DNA from: Takakia lepidozioides
Lineage: Eukaryota; Streptophyta; Takakiopsida; Takakiales; Takakiaceae
Assembly (NCBI GenBank): GCA_030704615.1
Contig: CM060731.1
Location: forward strand, 35,898,001-35,962,000
Direction of reading: 5' to 3'
DNA: 64,000 nucleotides
The notes under the pieces: generated by a model
Told to the model about the DNA's origin: nothing
The model's database searches: none
Seen by the model: only the letters and a program-made list of their open reading frames with translations
Program-made: the position numbers and the translations under genes
In this document: piece by piece, positions 54,113 to 64,000 of the stretch
How the letters are laid out: each line of letters starts with the position of its first letter
Numbering within the stretch: the stretch's first letter is position 1

Positions 54113-54560
54113 AAAGGAGCTCTGGGTCTTGATTTCACTATGAGATTGAAGAAGAAGAAGTGTTAATGTTATAGTTCTATTTTTGTTTACGTTCAGTTCT
54201 AAGATCTGCAATAGTTTATTTGTTTTATCTCCATCTGAATCTGCAGAATCAGCTTAGTTTTGCGTGAACTTTCACAATTCTATCAACCAATCTAGATCTC
54301 AGTGTCAAGGCATCTAAAAACTTTCTTTGGGCAACCAAAGGAGCTCTGGGTCTTGATTTCACTGTGAGATTGAAGAGGAAGAAGTGTTAATGTTATAGTT
54401 CTATTTTTGCTTACGTTCAGTTCGAAGATATGCAATAGTTTATTTGTTTTATCTCCATATGAATCTGCAGAATCAGCTTAGTTTTGCGTGAACTTTCACA
54501 ATTCTATCAACCAATCTAGATCTCAGTGTCAAGGCATCTAAAAACTTTCTTTGGGCAACC
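54113..54560. repeat. Near-perfect tandem duplication of 224 bp
   Basis: 54113-54336 and 54337-54560 are almost identical, starting AAAGGAGCTCTGGGTCTTGA and ending CTTTCTTTGGGCAACC. Few mismatches are visible, so the event is recent. It lies directly upstream of the decayed pogo/Tigger transposase and may be its 5' leader. Confidence 0.9.
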
Positions 54561-55947
54561 GTGTTATTGTGGATAGAGAGGAATTGAACAACAAGCAAAG
54601 GAGAGAGATCTTGGAATATTACAAGGCTGAAACTATTGAACAAGCTCAAATGACCAACAAGGCGTTGTCATTATGGGCAAGTCAAAAATTTGGCTAGACT
54701 ATGACTATCTCTCGTTTGCTGAAACGAAAGAGTGAATATATGATACTATAATAACCCTGCAGATAAGAGAGTCCAAAAAGCTTTGTGCCCTAAGATTGAG
54801 GAAACCACTTTTGCTTGTTCACAATAAATTTGTAGGAACGAAGTACTGCGACCCTTTCAGATGATTTGGTATGTGAAGCGGCCAAGAGATTTTATAGGCT
54901 CGATTGGAGAGAAGGGATGGCACGAAAGAGCTTTCATTTTCACACGGGTGGGTGGAAGGCTTCAAATGGAGATTTGACATCAAAAGGTACAAAAGGCATG
55001 GCGAACTAGCTTCTGCTTCCAATACAACAGAGGTGCAAGTACGCATGGACCAGATCAGGGATCTAAGAAAAAAGTATAATCCTACAAACATCTTCAACAT
55101 GGATGAGACTGGTTTATTCTACAGATTAGAACCAAATGTTACGCTTGCACTAAGCGTTTAGCTGGAAAAAAATAGCATAAAGAGAGAGGGCGACAGTGGC
55201 TCTTACCTATAATATGGACGGAAGCATCAAGTTGTCACATTTCATTATCAAGTTGCAACCTAGAGCTTTTTCCCACATGAATATTACTCAACCAAAAAGT
55301 CTAGGGATACTTTGGGCTGCAAACAAAAAAGCATGGATGATAATCCTTCCTTTTTCAAGAGCACTTTATTGTTCACTTTGAACGGAGGATGCCAGCATTG
55401 GGGAAAGAAAAATTTACTTCTTGTTGACAATTTTTCTGGTCATAAAATAGTCAATATTGAGCTATAGATTATGAGGCTTGAATTTCTTCCTCCCAATACG
55501 ACTAGCATTTTTCAACCCATGGATGTTGGGATCATTAATTCCTTTAAAGCCCAGTACAGGAAGCTTTTGATCAATCACAACTAGATCAAATGTTTGAATG
55601 TTGGCACGAATCCCGAAATTGATACCTATCAATCAGTATGGATGTTAGTTTGGAATGGTTGAAGTTGGGATCACACTAGTTATTATACTCTTCCAAATCT
55701 AAACGAAACTCCCGGTATTTCTATGAATGATGAAATTGAAGAGGTGGTTGGTCGAACAATTGGCTTTAATTTCTAAGCATGTTGCTTCGCTTCTGACTAT
55801 GGGGCTCACAAATTTGTTCACTACGAGGAAGAATACGATTTGAACACTCCATATGCACATACGGAAAAAGAGATATGGGAATTCGTTGATCCATATGTAA
55901 ACGTTGATGACGACGAAGATGAACCTATTTTAGATCGAGTGACATGA
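54560..55947 (+). pseudogene. Decayed pogo/Tigger-type DDE transposase
   Basis: In several frames the plus strand reads through a CENP-B-like helix-turn-helix start (QRREILEYYKAETIEQ), a second DNA-binding part (SHGWVEGFKWRFDIKRY), then DDE-domain signatures: IFNMDETGLFYRLEPN (first Asp), LLLVDNFSGHK (second Asp), and FLPPNTTSIFQPMDVGIINS (third Asp). An acidic C-terminus follows (VDDDEDEPILD). Frameshifts and stops, for instance near 55159, 55378 and 55468, break it into pieces, so it cannot encode a working enzyme. It belongs to the Tc1/mariner-pogo group; terminal repeats were not identified. Confidence 0.85.
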
Positions 55948-56946
55948 GTGACATTTCTAATTTTCAGGAAGCATTCAAAGTGATTAATATGTTTCTAGAA
56001 CAACAACCCTCGGTGGTTGAGACACTTTCTAATAGGGTTAGATCTCTAGAAAATAGTCTATCTACGTTGCAAATTGTCGACATGACACTATTGACAGTTA
56101 TTTTCAGTCGATTTGACATGTAACTCTGTACACACACACACAACCCCCCCCCCCCCGGGTAGTTATTTTTTCCACCCCTGTGTAACTCCTTATTTAATTT
56201 GATCAACAGGGCTTCTGTCCCTTTCCTTTTTTCTTTTAAAAAAAAAAACTTTGTAAATATAAATGTTATATTTTTTGAAAAATCATCCCAGCTAGTTTAC
56301 TGTTACATGGATAAATGTTAAGAAGAGTCTTGGTCGCCCTCTTTAATTGATAATAAGTTATTACTCTCTTATTGTTATTTTGTTTTTACTCCCAAGGCGT
56401 TACAATGTTGACTGTATAGTGTATTAACACAGAAACTCGTGTGAGAGTCTCTCATGTTAGTTCTAGAATGTTATCAGTGGGATGGCCGCTAGAGCCATTC
56501 ATCCAAGTGTGTGGTCAAAGCAATGCGGAAGATTCAAAATAGACGTCGAAAATTCATTGTGACCTTGTGAACACACTTAAGGTTAATTATTAATGGTGTT
56601 TCATCTTGCATCATCCATGTCCAAAAGTGGTTGGTAATAATACATTATTGTTTTCATTCAACTTAGAAGCCATCATCATTAAACATTAATCATAATGTTT
56701 AATGTGTCTACCTCCAAGATCAAGTAAACAAAGCCCAAGCCTACAAAGACCTATTACTAACCCCCACTATAATACACTAATACATAGACTAATTTGAGAG
56801 TTTCTCATGTTAGTTCTAGAATGGTATGATGATAGTGAAATATATTTCATTATATAATATAATGCTTTAATTTAAACATATCACAGTGAAAGTTTTAAGT
56901 GACTCCAACGTCACTTTTAATTTATTAGGTGATTGTTTCAACTTAA
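55948..56946. other. AT-rich region including an empty-site repeat copy
   Basis: Around 56455-56665 lies the paralogous, uninterrupted copy of the sequence flanking the TTAA element at 51603 (ATTATTAATGGTGTTTCATC at the empty site). A C homopolymer near 56145 and an A run near 56240 are also present. No gene is visible. Confidence 0.5.
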
Positions 56947-57796
56947 CCCCTAAAGGACGACGTGACCCGAATCGGGTGGCGTCAGTTTTTTCCCACGCTC
57001 CAGTTTGATAGTGGATGATAGTGGATGGAAGTGAACCCTCAAGGTAAATTGTGGATGTCAGAGAGGAGCACATGTGGAAATTTACAGCGCCAAAAAATCA
57101 TAAAGGCTCTGCTCCCTAGAAATTTTCAAAGTGCCAAGGGGTCAGAAAATCCAGTGTTTCCCTTTCTGAAAAAATAAAAATAAAAATAAAAAATCCAGTG
57201 TTAGAGCACCATTGATCTGCCTACGTGGCAGCCAAATGGGCAATCTTCAAAATAACATCTAGGGCTGAAAATTTATGATAATCCCAAATTTTTTGGACAG
57301 GGCACTATGAAATGTTACATGGCACTTACTTACCAGAGGAATTGGAAAACAAATATCATCTCAAGGGTGTAATTGTGAAAGAAGCCAAAACAAGACAATT
57401 TGACCCCCCAGATTTCACATACAAAGCAGCCTATCTGCATTTTTGGAATTTTGGTCTGATTTTTGTGGGAGGCAGTGGTTTTGGTGCCATATAATCAGAT
57501 TATGGAGGGCCTTTGTCTAGGAAGATTCAACTCGATATTGTAATTTTATGGTCAAAAAAGTTTTTGCATGCAATTTTTGAATACATTTACAAATTGGGGC
57601 ATATTATTTTGTTATAATCTCCCAAATGCAAGGGTCAATTTGCCTACATTTTTTACAGGACGTGTACATAGTAGATATGCACATAAGTGTACGGTTCATC
57701 CCCCTGGATGATTGGGGATAAGAACTTACACCCCGTCCATAAGTGTATATACTCTTTTTTAGTGGGCCCACCAAAAGTTAGCTCGTCCTTTAAGGA
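56947..57796. mobile_element. TTAA-bounded element, piggyBac-like, 850 bp
   Basis: TTAA stands at 56943-56946 and 57797-57800. The left end is CCCCTAAAGGACGACG; the right end, reverse complemented, is TCCTTAAAGGACGAGC, so 13 of 16 positions agree. A palindrome GACCCGAATCGGGT next to the left end parallels the one in the element at 51603. The flanking repeat is uninterrupted at 50871-50890. No transposase is present; a short plus-strand frame at 57312-57494 looks random. Confidence 0.7.
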
Positions 57797-57990
57797 TTAA
57801 CTAAAATGATTATTTAGTGATAGTTGTGAAAAAATTTCCACTCAAATTGTAGTGAAATATATAGTTGAAAATACCACATAAAGTTGTAGCGATCGATCAT
57901 AATATGCTCCATCTATCCAGTAAAGCAACATGCAAGGTTGTATTGAAGGCCATTTTCTCCATTCTTGCTCCTACACTTTCGAATGGTTGT
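57797..57990. repeat. Right part of the dispersed repeat
   Basis: This continues the repeat interrupted by the preceding element (TTGTAGCGATCGATCAT, then ATTGAAGGCCATTTTC), matching 50905-51035 and 47650-47815. Confidence 0.6.
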
Positions 57991-58399
57991 GACATGGTTT
58001 TAGTCATGGTTATCTAGAATTACCTACTTCTAGTTAACTAGGATATTTTAGATATTTATATTTATATTTTGTGTGTTGGGACTTCATTTGGTCTCAGATG
58101 CCAAGTGAGGTGTCGAGCCTCACTTGGGACATGGGGATAGGTTTTCCTTTTGTGAGGCTGGAGGAGGCTCATCTTCTTGTAGTCGAGCCTCCATGAGCAT
58201 CTCTCATATCCATAGCTCTAGGTATTGAGAGGGAGTGTGGTGAGGGCTTTGTAGGGTGGATTCCCTTAGCAAGGGTGCCCTTGGCTTGACTTAGTTTATG
58301 TGATTGAATGGATTCATGAGTGGAGGATTTCCATTATGTTCACCTCCATTATCACTACAAGAAGATCACCTTATGCTTATGAGTTCGGAGTGTAAGCAT

Positions 58400-60130
58400 A
58401 GTTTTGCACTTGTGTTGGTATATACCAAGGAATGAGAGAGCTAGGGAAAACTCAAGTATCTCACAAAGCTTGCAAGGTGTTGCAAATGAGAGTGTGTTTG
58501 CATTGCATCAAGGAGATGGAGAGCTCAAGGAGAAAGCTCTTGAGTTACAAGACTTTGCAAGTACTGCAGGGCGAAAGTCTTGTGTGTGTGGAAGTAAAAG
58601 GTTTGAAAGTTTGAGAAGAATGAGCGTCATCTCTTGTATCTCAAGTGTTGTAACAACCATTTGCCAAAGAAGTAGCTTCTATGGTGAAAAAAATGCATTG
58701 AGGGTTTGTAGAAGCATTATTGTGCACCAAGGGTTTGAGAGCTTGGAAAATACCTCTTGCATCACAAGAGAAGCGCCTTGTGTGTGGAGAAGATAGACAC
58801 TAGGGTTTCAAGAGCAAGCTCTAGTTGTTCATGGTGTGAAAGAGAAGCCAAAGAGCGGCACATGCTTGGGTTAGAAACACCATAGAAGGAGTACAACAAG
58901 GATAGCTTGAGGAGCATTGAGTACCTCAAGGGAAGCTAAGAAGTGGTTGTTTTATCCATGGTGAAATGAAGCCAAGTGGGTTTCATTTGGTTGACAAACA
59001 AGCAAGCCAAGGCGCTAGAAGGGAGTGCTTTTGCTAGTTTTATGAGTTCTTGGATTGCTCTTGGTGAAGCAAGTGGTTGACCAAGCAAGTGGCGCATGTG
59101 TGGAGCATGCTATCCAAGTGCGGCTTCCAACTTCAAGCTTGAGGAGAGCAAAAAGTGAAGGGAACAAGTTCATTCCTTTGGGTATGAGGTGATGCTTATG
59201 TGGAGCATGTTTTCAGCCCATTGAGGCTTCTATTTTCAAGCCTTGGAGAGCAAGAAGAAAGCCCACTTAGGTGAAGGAAAAGCACTTGTAAAGCACATGT
59301 TTGGGTTGGGGTTTCAACCTTAAGCTTGAGGAGAGCACGACTCTTGAGCTAGCAAGTGAAGGGACTTGAATCTTCCTCTTTGCATGAGATGGAGATGTAT
59401 TGATGCTTGGAGAAGCAACACATAGAAGCCAAGAATGGAGCATGTGTGTGGATGGCCAAAGAAGAGCACATGAATGAATGCAAGACTTGGCTTGTCAAAT
59501 GAGGTAAAAAACTTGATTCTTGAGCTCCAAAGAGAAGTGAAGCTTGTTGTGTGACAAATGCATTGCTAGGTGAGATGGAATCAAGCTTGGTTGTGGCTTG
59601 AGGTGAAGAAGATCAAGGTAGTTTGCCTTGGTGTCTCATAGAAGTCATGGATGCTTGAGGAGAGCAAGCATGAAGCTCAAGGAAGCCCAAACCCTAGCTT
59701 GGGATGCACAAACCCTAGCATGAGATACACATATAACCCTAGGTTCATGGGAACAGTCATCAAAGTGTAGGAACGGTCACTATAGGCTGGGAACATAGTG
59801 ACATATAAAGACAATATAGGGCTTTTGGAGGATTCTTGGGAAGGCTGTTTGGAGGGTTGTTTGGGGTCCTTGGAGGCCGATATTTGGCGAGCTTGAGGAG
59901 TCTTTGGCGACTTGTTGAAGGACTATTTTGGGGTCCTTGAGGGCCAAGATTTGGCAGGCTCTTGGGGCTTTTGTGTACTGTTTGGAGTACCATTGTCCAA
60001 GCTTTGGGAGTCTTTAGTGAGATTGTTTGAGAGACATCTTGAGGGCTCTTAGAGAGTTATTTGAGAGATCATTGAAAGGTCTTGTCTAGTGCTTAAGCAA
60101 GAGAGTGTGGAGATAGGGTAGTGGGATGAG
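58400..60130. repeat. Non-coding, internally repetitive stretch of copy 2
   Basis: Words such as AAGCTTGAGGAGAGCA (near 59137, 59325 and 59655), GAGCATG and AGCAAGTG recur irregularly. Open frames are short. It looks like expanded non-coding retroelement sequence. Confidence 0.45.
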
Positions 60131-60689
60131 AGCATGTTGTGATAGGAATTGCTTTAGTCTCTCTTCCTTGTAGTCTTCCACCCTCTCTGTAGGCCAAAAC
60201 CTTTCCGTAGGAGGAGGCAATAGTCAGTCCAAGGTTGGGCTAAGGTGTCTTGCAGGAGCAACATTGTGGAGTGTTTTTGGTGTGGGGGAGTTACTGTTTT
60301 GATTTTCTTGTGCTTGGATCCCCTCCACACCTGCATGCTTGACTGTGCGCCATGTTAGTTTGGTGTGGGCGCTTGTTTTCATAGGTGGTTGGTCCGGATT
60401 TGATCACCAGTAATCCTAGAGCGTGCTGTCGGTGATGATGCTGGGGTGATGACCAGTCAGACCATCATTGTTCGCTTATGGTGAAGCTAGGTTGATGACC
60501 AGCAGACCATAGGAGTGCTTGCGGTGATGCAGGTGCAGGTGCACGTACAGGTCTACGTTAGAAAACTATTATTCCTGTTTGAACCAGTAGCCGCAACAGA
60601 TTCTCTACCTGATTACCTTGTAGAAAGTGGGGATTAGAGACAGGTTGACAACCGGTTGGGTCGTGAGTTTTCATCACAGAGGTGCCACC

Positions 60690-61850
60690 AGTTGCTGAGG
60701 GGAGTGCCGGTACGCGCACCAGCGATACTAGTGGGTACACAAGATGAGGTGTGCGGTTTAGGCCACCTTCACCTTCAGTGTCTTCTGAGGAAGGTTCAGA
60801 CTCGGAGTCAGGAGGATTCTCGCCGAGGGTGCAAGTCATTTCCGTGCCATTGTCGTGGGACACGATGGAGGAGATATATGGAGCTATCAAGGGGCCACGT
60901 AGGTACTCTGGAGCTGTGGGCACCATCGAGCTTGATGATTTCATACAGGAGTTTGATATTTGGCGTGATTTGCAGCAAATGTGCAATCCACAACTATTTA
61001 CGCCATTCATGGCGTGGAAGGGGCTATTCCAGCATCTTGAGGGGCCACCCATGGATGATTACCATGAATTTAGGCGGGGACATGCAGTGGAGATTGAGGA
61101 GTGATGAGAGTATTGGTCACCTAACTATGTCTCCATCACTAGAGGCACAAGGGTAGTGGCGACACCAGCAGCTACACAAACATCTCCAACTGCAAGCACT
61201 AGTAGTGGGACAAGTGGTACAGGAGCTGGGAAATCCACTCAAGCTCCTGCTGCAGCACCAGTACTCGTATCTGCCTTTAACCCAGTTGTGGAGTTCTTTG
61301 AGGAGTTGAGGAGAAACTACCAAGAGATAAGAATAGAGAAGTTGCGGAGCTTGCAAGAATTCCAACGAAGGTCTACTGAGAGTTTGAGGGAGGCTTACAC
61401 CCGCATGAGGCGCTTGATAAACGTAACCCAAGGGGTTACAGAAGCTCAGGCAGTCCAGTTCTGGTATAGGATCCTGGACAAGGAGTTGAGGAGAAGGGTG
61501 CGGGATGCAACTCTCCTACAAGTGGACCAACCCACCTTAGCAAAATGTGTTTTTGCTGGCAAAACGGATAGAGCTCAATATGGTGGAGGAGCGAGTGATT
61601 GTCGTGGGGTTTGGCAATAAGACACAACGAAGTGGGGCTCCTAGCCAACTACAACCACTATCCCAATGTGTTCAAGGCAACAAGGGGGCTCAGGTGAAGC
61701 CCAGGGAAGAACAGAGAGGATCTTAGATGCAGAGGTCTCTTCCTTCATTCTCAGACCAATAACAGTCGGGTGTGACTTGTTGGGATTGTGGAGGGCTCCA
61801 TGTCAAGAAGGATCTGCGGAAGGGATAGTCAGTATTGCACTGTTTAACAG
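60690..61850 (+). pseudogene. Broken Gag-like gene, related to the one at 36070
   Basis: The frame from about 60751 reads GAIKGPRRYSGAVGTIELDD, close to copy 1, and continues in the same phase past a TGA at 61102 where copy 1 has Trp. The gag helical region (EFFEELRRNYQEIRIEKL to RRRVRDATLLQ) is well kept. An indel near 61548 changes the frame just before the ILA/ERIELNM block. A zinc-knuckle remnant (CWDCGGLHVKKD, near 61780) lacks its last Cys. The second knuckle and PHD finger were not found. Confidence 0.8.
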
Positions 61851-61889
61851 AGTTCTTGATTCTAATAGCACTAGAACATACTAGCTACA

Positions 61890-62279
61890 ACAATTCAGCC
61901 CATGTGTGGGCTTACTTGTTTTTTGCTGGGCCTTTTGAGGCATGGATTTTTTGACCTTGTGGCTTTTGAGGTGTCCATTGGGACATTGGTCTCATTTGGA
62001 TTTTTGTAATGTGATTTATAGGGCTTGTATTGCCCTGTAGTTGACTATTTTCATTCTCCTTGTGGTTGATAGTATGCAGGAGGGATCCATTTTGTTTTCA
62101 TGTTGGAATTTCACCATGTAAGGAAGAATTTAAATCATTTAATTCACTTTTATTTTAAATAATAATATTAAAAAAATACCATTTAAAAAAAAATCCAAGG
62201 TTGCAATCTCCCTGTTCTTTTAAATATTAAATGAAAACTAAAAAATAAAAAATAAACATTAAAAATATAAACTATTTCG
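61890..62279. other. AT-rich non-coding flank
   Basis: This probably includes the 3' end of copy 2. Runs of A and T are common. No gene is visible. Confidence 0.3.
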
Positions 62280-62980
62280 GAAAACAATCTTGATGACATG
62301 TGGCATCACTCTTGCTCAAACCAGAACATGTGGCAGTATATGACACGACATTCTTTATCCATATTTTCACCACGTGTAAAGATCCGTAGTCATATATTTT
62401 GTCTGTGTGCCACATGTCACATCTCAAGTGCAACAGGTGTCCCGCTAACAACTCTCCATGTAGACATCCCTGTAGTCATATGAGCGAGTCATGTAGTCAC
62501 CACGTGTGAAATCTGCTATAGCACACATGTCCCGCTAGCGCCTCTCCATGTAGGCATCACTGTGCAGACATGTAGTCATATGATCATAGCAAGAAGTCGT
62601 GACATGTCAAATTCGCAGTGGCACACGTGTCCATCCGTCGCCTCTTCATGTAGGCATCACTTTGCAGACATATAGTCATATGATCCCCTGACGAATGCAT
62701 GACGTGTGCTGTGGCAGTGGCGCACGTGTCCCGCTGAAGCCTCTCCATGTAGGCAATGCTCAACAGACAATGTAGTCATATAGTTGTGACTGCAACCCTC
62801 TCTGCAGCAGGACTCCAGGTGCCACGCAAGCAGTCACGGATATGACTTGCAAAACGCAGTCCTAAAGACTAGTCGCTATGACAGGGCTTTTTTCACTACA
62901 GAGTGATGTAGTCATGAACGCATATAAGACTGAAAAAATAGTCATATGTGAAGTCATAAAAACGCTCATCTGTTGTAGTG
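62280..62980 (+). mobile_element. Right end of a second CACTA-type element
   Basis: The segment ends CGCTCATCTGTTGTAGTG at 62980, which is CACTACAACAGATGAGCG on the other strand, matching the terminus at 45668. The preceding 650 bp holds about five imperfect units of 100-120 bp with ACACGTGTCC, CTCCATGTAGGCATCACT and GTAGTCATATGA. The left end was not identified. Confidence 0.65.
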
Positions 62981-62987
62981 ATAGACA

Positions 62988-63046
62988 CCCTTCAGCTTGG
63001 GATCAACGCATTGCTTTACTTTGTCCTCGCTCAACCTTGGTGTTGC
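62988..63046 (-). pseudogene. Exon fragment of a PTI1-like receptor-like cytoplasmic kinase
   Basis: After a CTTCAG acceptor, the minus strand reads ATPRLSEDKVKQCVDPKLKG, a near-exact match to the late kinase subdomain of plant PTI1-like kinases. These are cytoplasmic Ser/Thr kinases in stress and defence signalling. The rest of the domain is not in the expected place: CACTA sequence begins 8 bp past the exon. No other kinase exon was recognised upstream, so this is probably a fragment. Confidence 0.6.
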
Positions 63047-63257
63047 CTGAAGAGTAATAAATACAAAAAGTTAGACAACCACCAATCTTTGATGTTCGCC
63101 TAATTCTACACAAGGTTGCAATGCTCCATGGATATGGCCAGAACAAATGTTTTGACGTGTCACTACACTAAATCTGCCCAAAGACCATATTAAACAACAG
63201 CAGGCCAACAATGGCATGCATGACTTGACCAAGACACAGATACATCCGCCAGGACTT

Positions 63258-63373
63258 AGCCTGTTTGACAGGGTTTGATGTTCCCATTAGAATCAGCCAA
63301 GAAGAAGCAGTTCAAACTTCTGAGGTGTTCCCTGAAGAGGTTTTCTACAAGAGTTTGATCTGGCACCTTGCCC
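63258..63373 (-). CDS. Exon-like segment of unknown family
   Basis: After a TTAAG acceptor, the minus strand reads GKVPDQTLVENLFREHL, then RSLNCFFLADSNGNIKP, before a stop. The text is convincingly protein-like, with a helix followed by a CFF strand. I do not recognise it. Whether it is spliced to the neighbouring exons on the same strand is unknown. Confidence 0.35.
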
Positions 63374-63480
63374 CTTAAGGAAAGACAGAACAAAAAACTC
63401 AAATAATCCACTCAAATAATCCACTCAAGTCATCACTGCAAATCATCATGAGAGAGAGAGAGAGAGAGAAACATACACAC

Positions 63481-63600
63481 CTGCAAGAAGTGCAGCGCTC
63501 AAGGGCTCACAAACTCGGTGGAGGTCCAGCTCCTCAACAGCTTTGAGCACATCCTCAGCATTTGATGGTTCTCGCTTTGATTCACGACATATTTCATTTG
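63481..63600 (-). CDS. DNA polymerase epsilon histone-fold subunit (POLE3/DPB4-like) exon
   Basis: After an ACATAG acceptor, the minus strand reads ANEICRESKREPSNAEDVLK, then AVEELDLHRVCEPLSAALLA, up to a strong GTGTGT donor. This is the second half of an NF-YB-type histone fold, closest to POLE3/DPB4, where NAEDVLKALEE is diagnostic. The family pairs with a partner histone-fold subunit in the replicative polymerase and in chromatin remodelling complexes. The 5' exon would lie beyond 64000 or is absent. The expected charged C-terminal extension does not follow in the next exon-like segment. Confidence 0.6.
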
Positions 63601-64000
63601 CTATGTGTTTACAGCAGAGAGACCCTTCCCTGGTGTGTTTATTGGTCCATCCTTTCTTTCCCTCCCCCTCCTCTCTTTCCCTCACACTTCTAGGAATTCA
63701 GATGGACGAACCCTGAAGGAGAACAATCCGTTCTAATTAATTTCCATTTAATGAAATCCCCCAAAAAGAGGGCAGATCGGCCAATTACTCCTTGAAGTTC
63801 AAATAAAGGATCACAATTTCTAGGGTTTATAGGGAGGTTTGGTTATGGCGACAGACAACAATTACAATCTAATCAATGTAAGATTAGGTTTTGATTGAAA
63901 TTGGGTTTAGCTTCAAGTAGATGTGGGACTTTTGCAAACCAGACACAAACCTGACATACCCTTCGTGCTCATGGAAAATCAATCATGGAGACTAATTGTG
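63601..64000. other. Upstream sequence at the right edge
   Basis: If the POLE3-like exon is part of a gene, this would be its preceding intron or promoter. A pyrimidine-rich plus-strand stretch (CCCTCCCCCTCCTCTC) lies near 63660. No coding sequence was recognised. Confidence 0.3.

Larger units (their letters stand above)
57990..62100 (+). mobile_element. Gag-only retroelement, copy 2, decayed
   Basis: A stretch at 58228-58330 (GGGTGCCCTTGGCTTGACT) is related to 38290-38340 beside copy 1. The block at 60290-60540 is closely similar to 35710-35990 (CACCTGCATGCTTGACTGTG). The Gag frame follows at 60690-61850. The boundaries are approximate. The long stretch between about 58400 and 60130 has no counterpart in copy 1. 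Confidence 0.55.

Noticed and set aside
58349-62980. A single CACTA element from CACTACAAGAAG (58353) to GTTGTAGTG (62980)
   Set aside because: The flanking three bases do not match, the ends agree only for the first bases, and the interval is occupied by a Gag retroelement.
1-64000. CRISPR array
   Set aside because: No regularly spaced identical short repeats with unique spacers were seen; the tandem repeats here lack spacers.

Overview
The window is nuclear plant DNA. Genes have GT-AG introns, and several belong to plant families: a DYW-type pentatricopeptide repeat (PPR) protein, a CYP72-clan cytochrome P450, an OSB-like gene with PDF motifs, and a PTI1-like kinase exon. CCCTAAA telomere-like runs occur inside an interstitial repeat. 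Several plant transposon superfamilies make up much of the right two thirds. An embryophyte, perhaps a seed-free one, is my best guess; the sequence does not fix the species.

Positions 1-23000 are the gene-rich part. In order: a partial minus-strand gene at the left edge; an unrecognised plus-strand gene (to 3045); a complete eight-exon SPRTN/SprT-like gene on the minus strand (4017-8531) whose HExxH site reads HEMIR and whose tail carries three SUMO-interaction-like motifs; a complete VPS55 gene (10330-13053, minus); fragments of an unidentified minus-strand gene (13063-14540); an OSB-like locus with a duplicated PDF exon (15880-17022); an intronless 740-aa PPR-DYW editing factor (17046-19268); and a complete five-exon P450 (20145-22664, minus).

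From 23 kb on, mobile DNA dominates. A hAT element with a perfect 8-bp target duplication (23625-28910) has been split by a CACTA element (24255-28204) carrying broken PPR pieces. Then come small hairpin elements, a tRNA-derived SINE, a 412-bp tandem repeat with a CACAGCC expansion, an acidic ribosomal protein P1 copy lacking its usual C-terminus (34171-34539), and a retroelement whose Gag-like protein ends in two zinc knuckles plus a PHD finger (36070-37713).

From 38963 to 44614 a multi-exon En/Spm-like coding region contains an FCP1/NIF-type phosphatase domain. All splice phases from 39990 onward agree, but two single stop codons, both of the C-to-T kind, interrupt it. A CACTA-type terminus follows at 45668.

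The last 18 kb hold a telomere-motif tandem repeat, a decayed pogo/Tigger transposase, and two short elements bounded by TTAA with CCC...GGG termini (51603-52824 and 56947-57796). Each has a paralogous empty site in this window. A second, decayed copy of the Gag retroelement and a second CACTA terminus (62980) follow. The right edge has three exon-like fragments on one strand, from a PTI1-like kinase, an unknown protein and a DNA polymerase epsilon histone-fold subunit.
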